Assembly (NCBI RefSeq): GCF_000720485.1
Contig: NZ_JOAX01000036.1
Coordinates: forward strand, 1-62,316
Origin: Streptomyces ochraceiscleroticus
Lineage (GTDB): Bacteria; Actinomycetota; Actinomycetes; Streptomycetales; Streptomycetaceae
Length of the DNA: 62,316 nt
Direction of reading: 5' to 3'
Shown here piece after piece: positions 60,954 to 62,316 of this stretch (position 1 is the stretch's first letter; the number at the start of each line of letters is the position of its first letter). The position numbers were made by a program, and so were the translations under genes. The notes under the pieces are model-generated. The model searched no databases, was not told where the DNA came from, and worked only from the letters and a program-made list of their open reading frames with translations.

Positions 60954-61195
60954 CGCGCCGAAGCCGTCCGCGGCCGTACTCCGCGACGTGCCGCACCGCC
61001 GTACGGGACGACGCCCCGGACCGCCGTGTGTGACGCGCCGCACCGCCCGGTACCCGCACCGCTCCCCGCCCGGGGCAGCCGCGCCGAAGCCGCCCGCAGC
61101 CGTACTCCGCGACGTGCCGCATCGCCGTCCGGGACGACGCCCCGGACCGTCGTACGTAACGCCCCGCCCCGCCATGTGTGACGCGCCGCACCGCC
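60954..61195. repeat. Imperfect tandem duplication, about 126-base period
   Basis: Copy A (60954-61047) and copy B (61080-61195) share long runs such as GTACTCCGCGACGTGCCGCA and GGGACGACGCCCCGGACCG. B carries about 20 extra bases. A related preamble, CCGGGGCAGCCGCGCCG, precedes each copy. Confidence 0.75.
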
Positions 61196-61416
61196 AGGGA
61201 GGGGCTGGGGTTCACTGGGCCGATCGGTGTAGATTCGTGCCCAGTGCCAGACGTCGCTGCTGATGGCGGTCGGGCGGCCCGTACCGCGGACCGGCCGAGG
61301 GAGAGAGGGCCTCCGACGGACTGCGTGCTGCGGCCAGGGGACAGGTATGTCCCGGTGGCGGACCCGTCCGAGCGACAGTCCGCCCCGGCGACGGTCATGT
61401 CCGGACGATCGGGTAA

Positions 61417-62316
<900 letters not shown>

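Overview
This is a very GC-rich (about 72%), densely coded chromosomal window from a Streptomyces-type actinobacterium. The organism call rests on a near-identical WhiB sporulation regulator, many GTG starts, F420 cofactor genes (fbiA/fbiB), a cluster of LytR-CpsA-Psr (LCP) cell-wall ligases, a SigB-type sigma factor with kinase/antagonist partners, and several promoters placed for leaderless mRNAs. Both edges cut genes: urocanate hydratase at the left and adenosylhomocysteinase (sahH) at the right. I see no tRNA, rRNA, CRISPR array, prophage or insertion sequence. The region looks like conserved core chromosome, not an island.

Left to right: (1) 1-4254, the end of the histidine-utilisation operon (hutU end, an M20 amidohydrolase, hutF, hutI). 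(2) 4421-6682, a SigB/F/I-type sigma factor divergent from a STAS antagonist and an RsbW-like kinase. (3) 6864-10881, a tight four-gene operon of secreted, membrane-anchored proteins; two carry sortase-type tails (LPQTG, LADTG) and share a repeated domain. (4) 10853-17189, an esterase-like hydrolase, a POT peptide transporter, a two-component system, a GtrA protein and a chagasin-like protease inhibitor. (5) 17328-25502, purK-purE, two M19 dipeptidase paralogues (the second lacking metal ligands), a VOC/CGNR divergent pair, UDP-glucose dehydrogenase and an acyl-CoA dehydrogenase. (6) 25578-36377, five LCP paralogues interleaved with a thioesterase, a membrane-linked GT2 glycosyltransferase and a TIGR03089 protein. 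(7) 36484-43256, a PGRP-type amidase, a sugar-1-phosphate nucleotidylyltransferase, an AlkA glycosylase and a minus-strand operon cysteine dioxygenase-fbiA-fbiB preceded by a cysteine-rich leader peptide. (8) 43614-58321, whiB, a giant GT2 membrane protein with a DUF5719 partner, a degenerate zincin, DUF3499, lactate permease, and a mannose-metabolism run (phosphomannomutase, Trm112-like protein, SIS protein, manA) followed by a CDF transporter. (9) 58457-62316, a fructose-type PTS EIIBCA, a repeat-rich intergenic stretch and sahH.

The block from purK/purE and the acyl-CoA dehydrogenase through LCP/TIGR03089, fbiAB, whiB, DUF3499, manB, SIS protein, manA and sahH resembles in gene content the Mycobacterium tuberculosis region around whiB2 (Rv3248c-Rv3277), from memory. 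It ties envelope glycan synthesis and attachment to a developmental regulator.

The observations most worth following are: the polycysteine leader ORF, apparently leaderless behind a perfect TTGACA, ahead of cysteine dioxygenase-fbiA-fbiB; the M19 pseudoenzyme; the sortase-tailed surface operon; and an operator-like GTAAC/GTTAC cluster between the VOC and CGNR genes.
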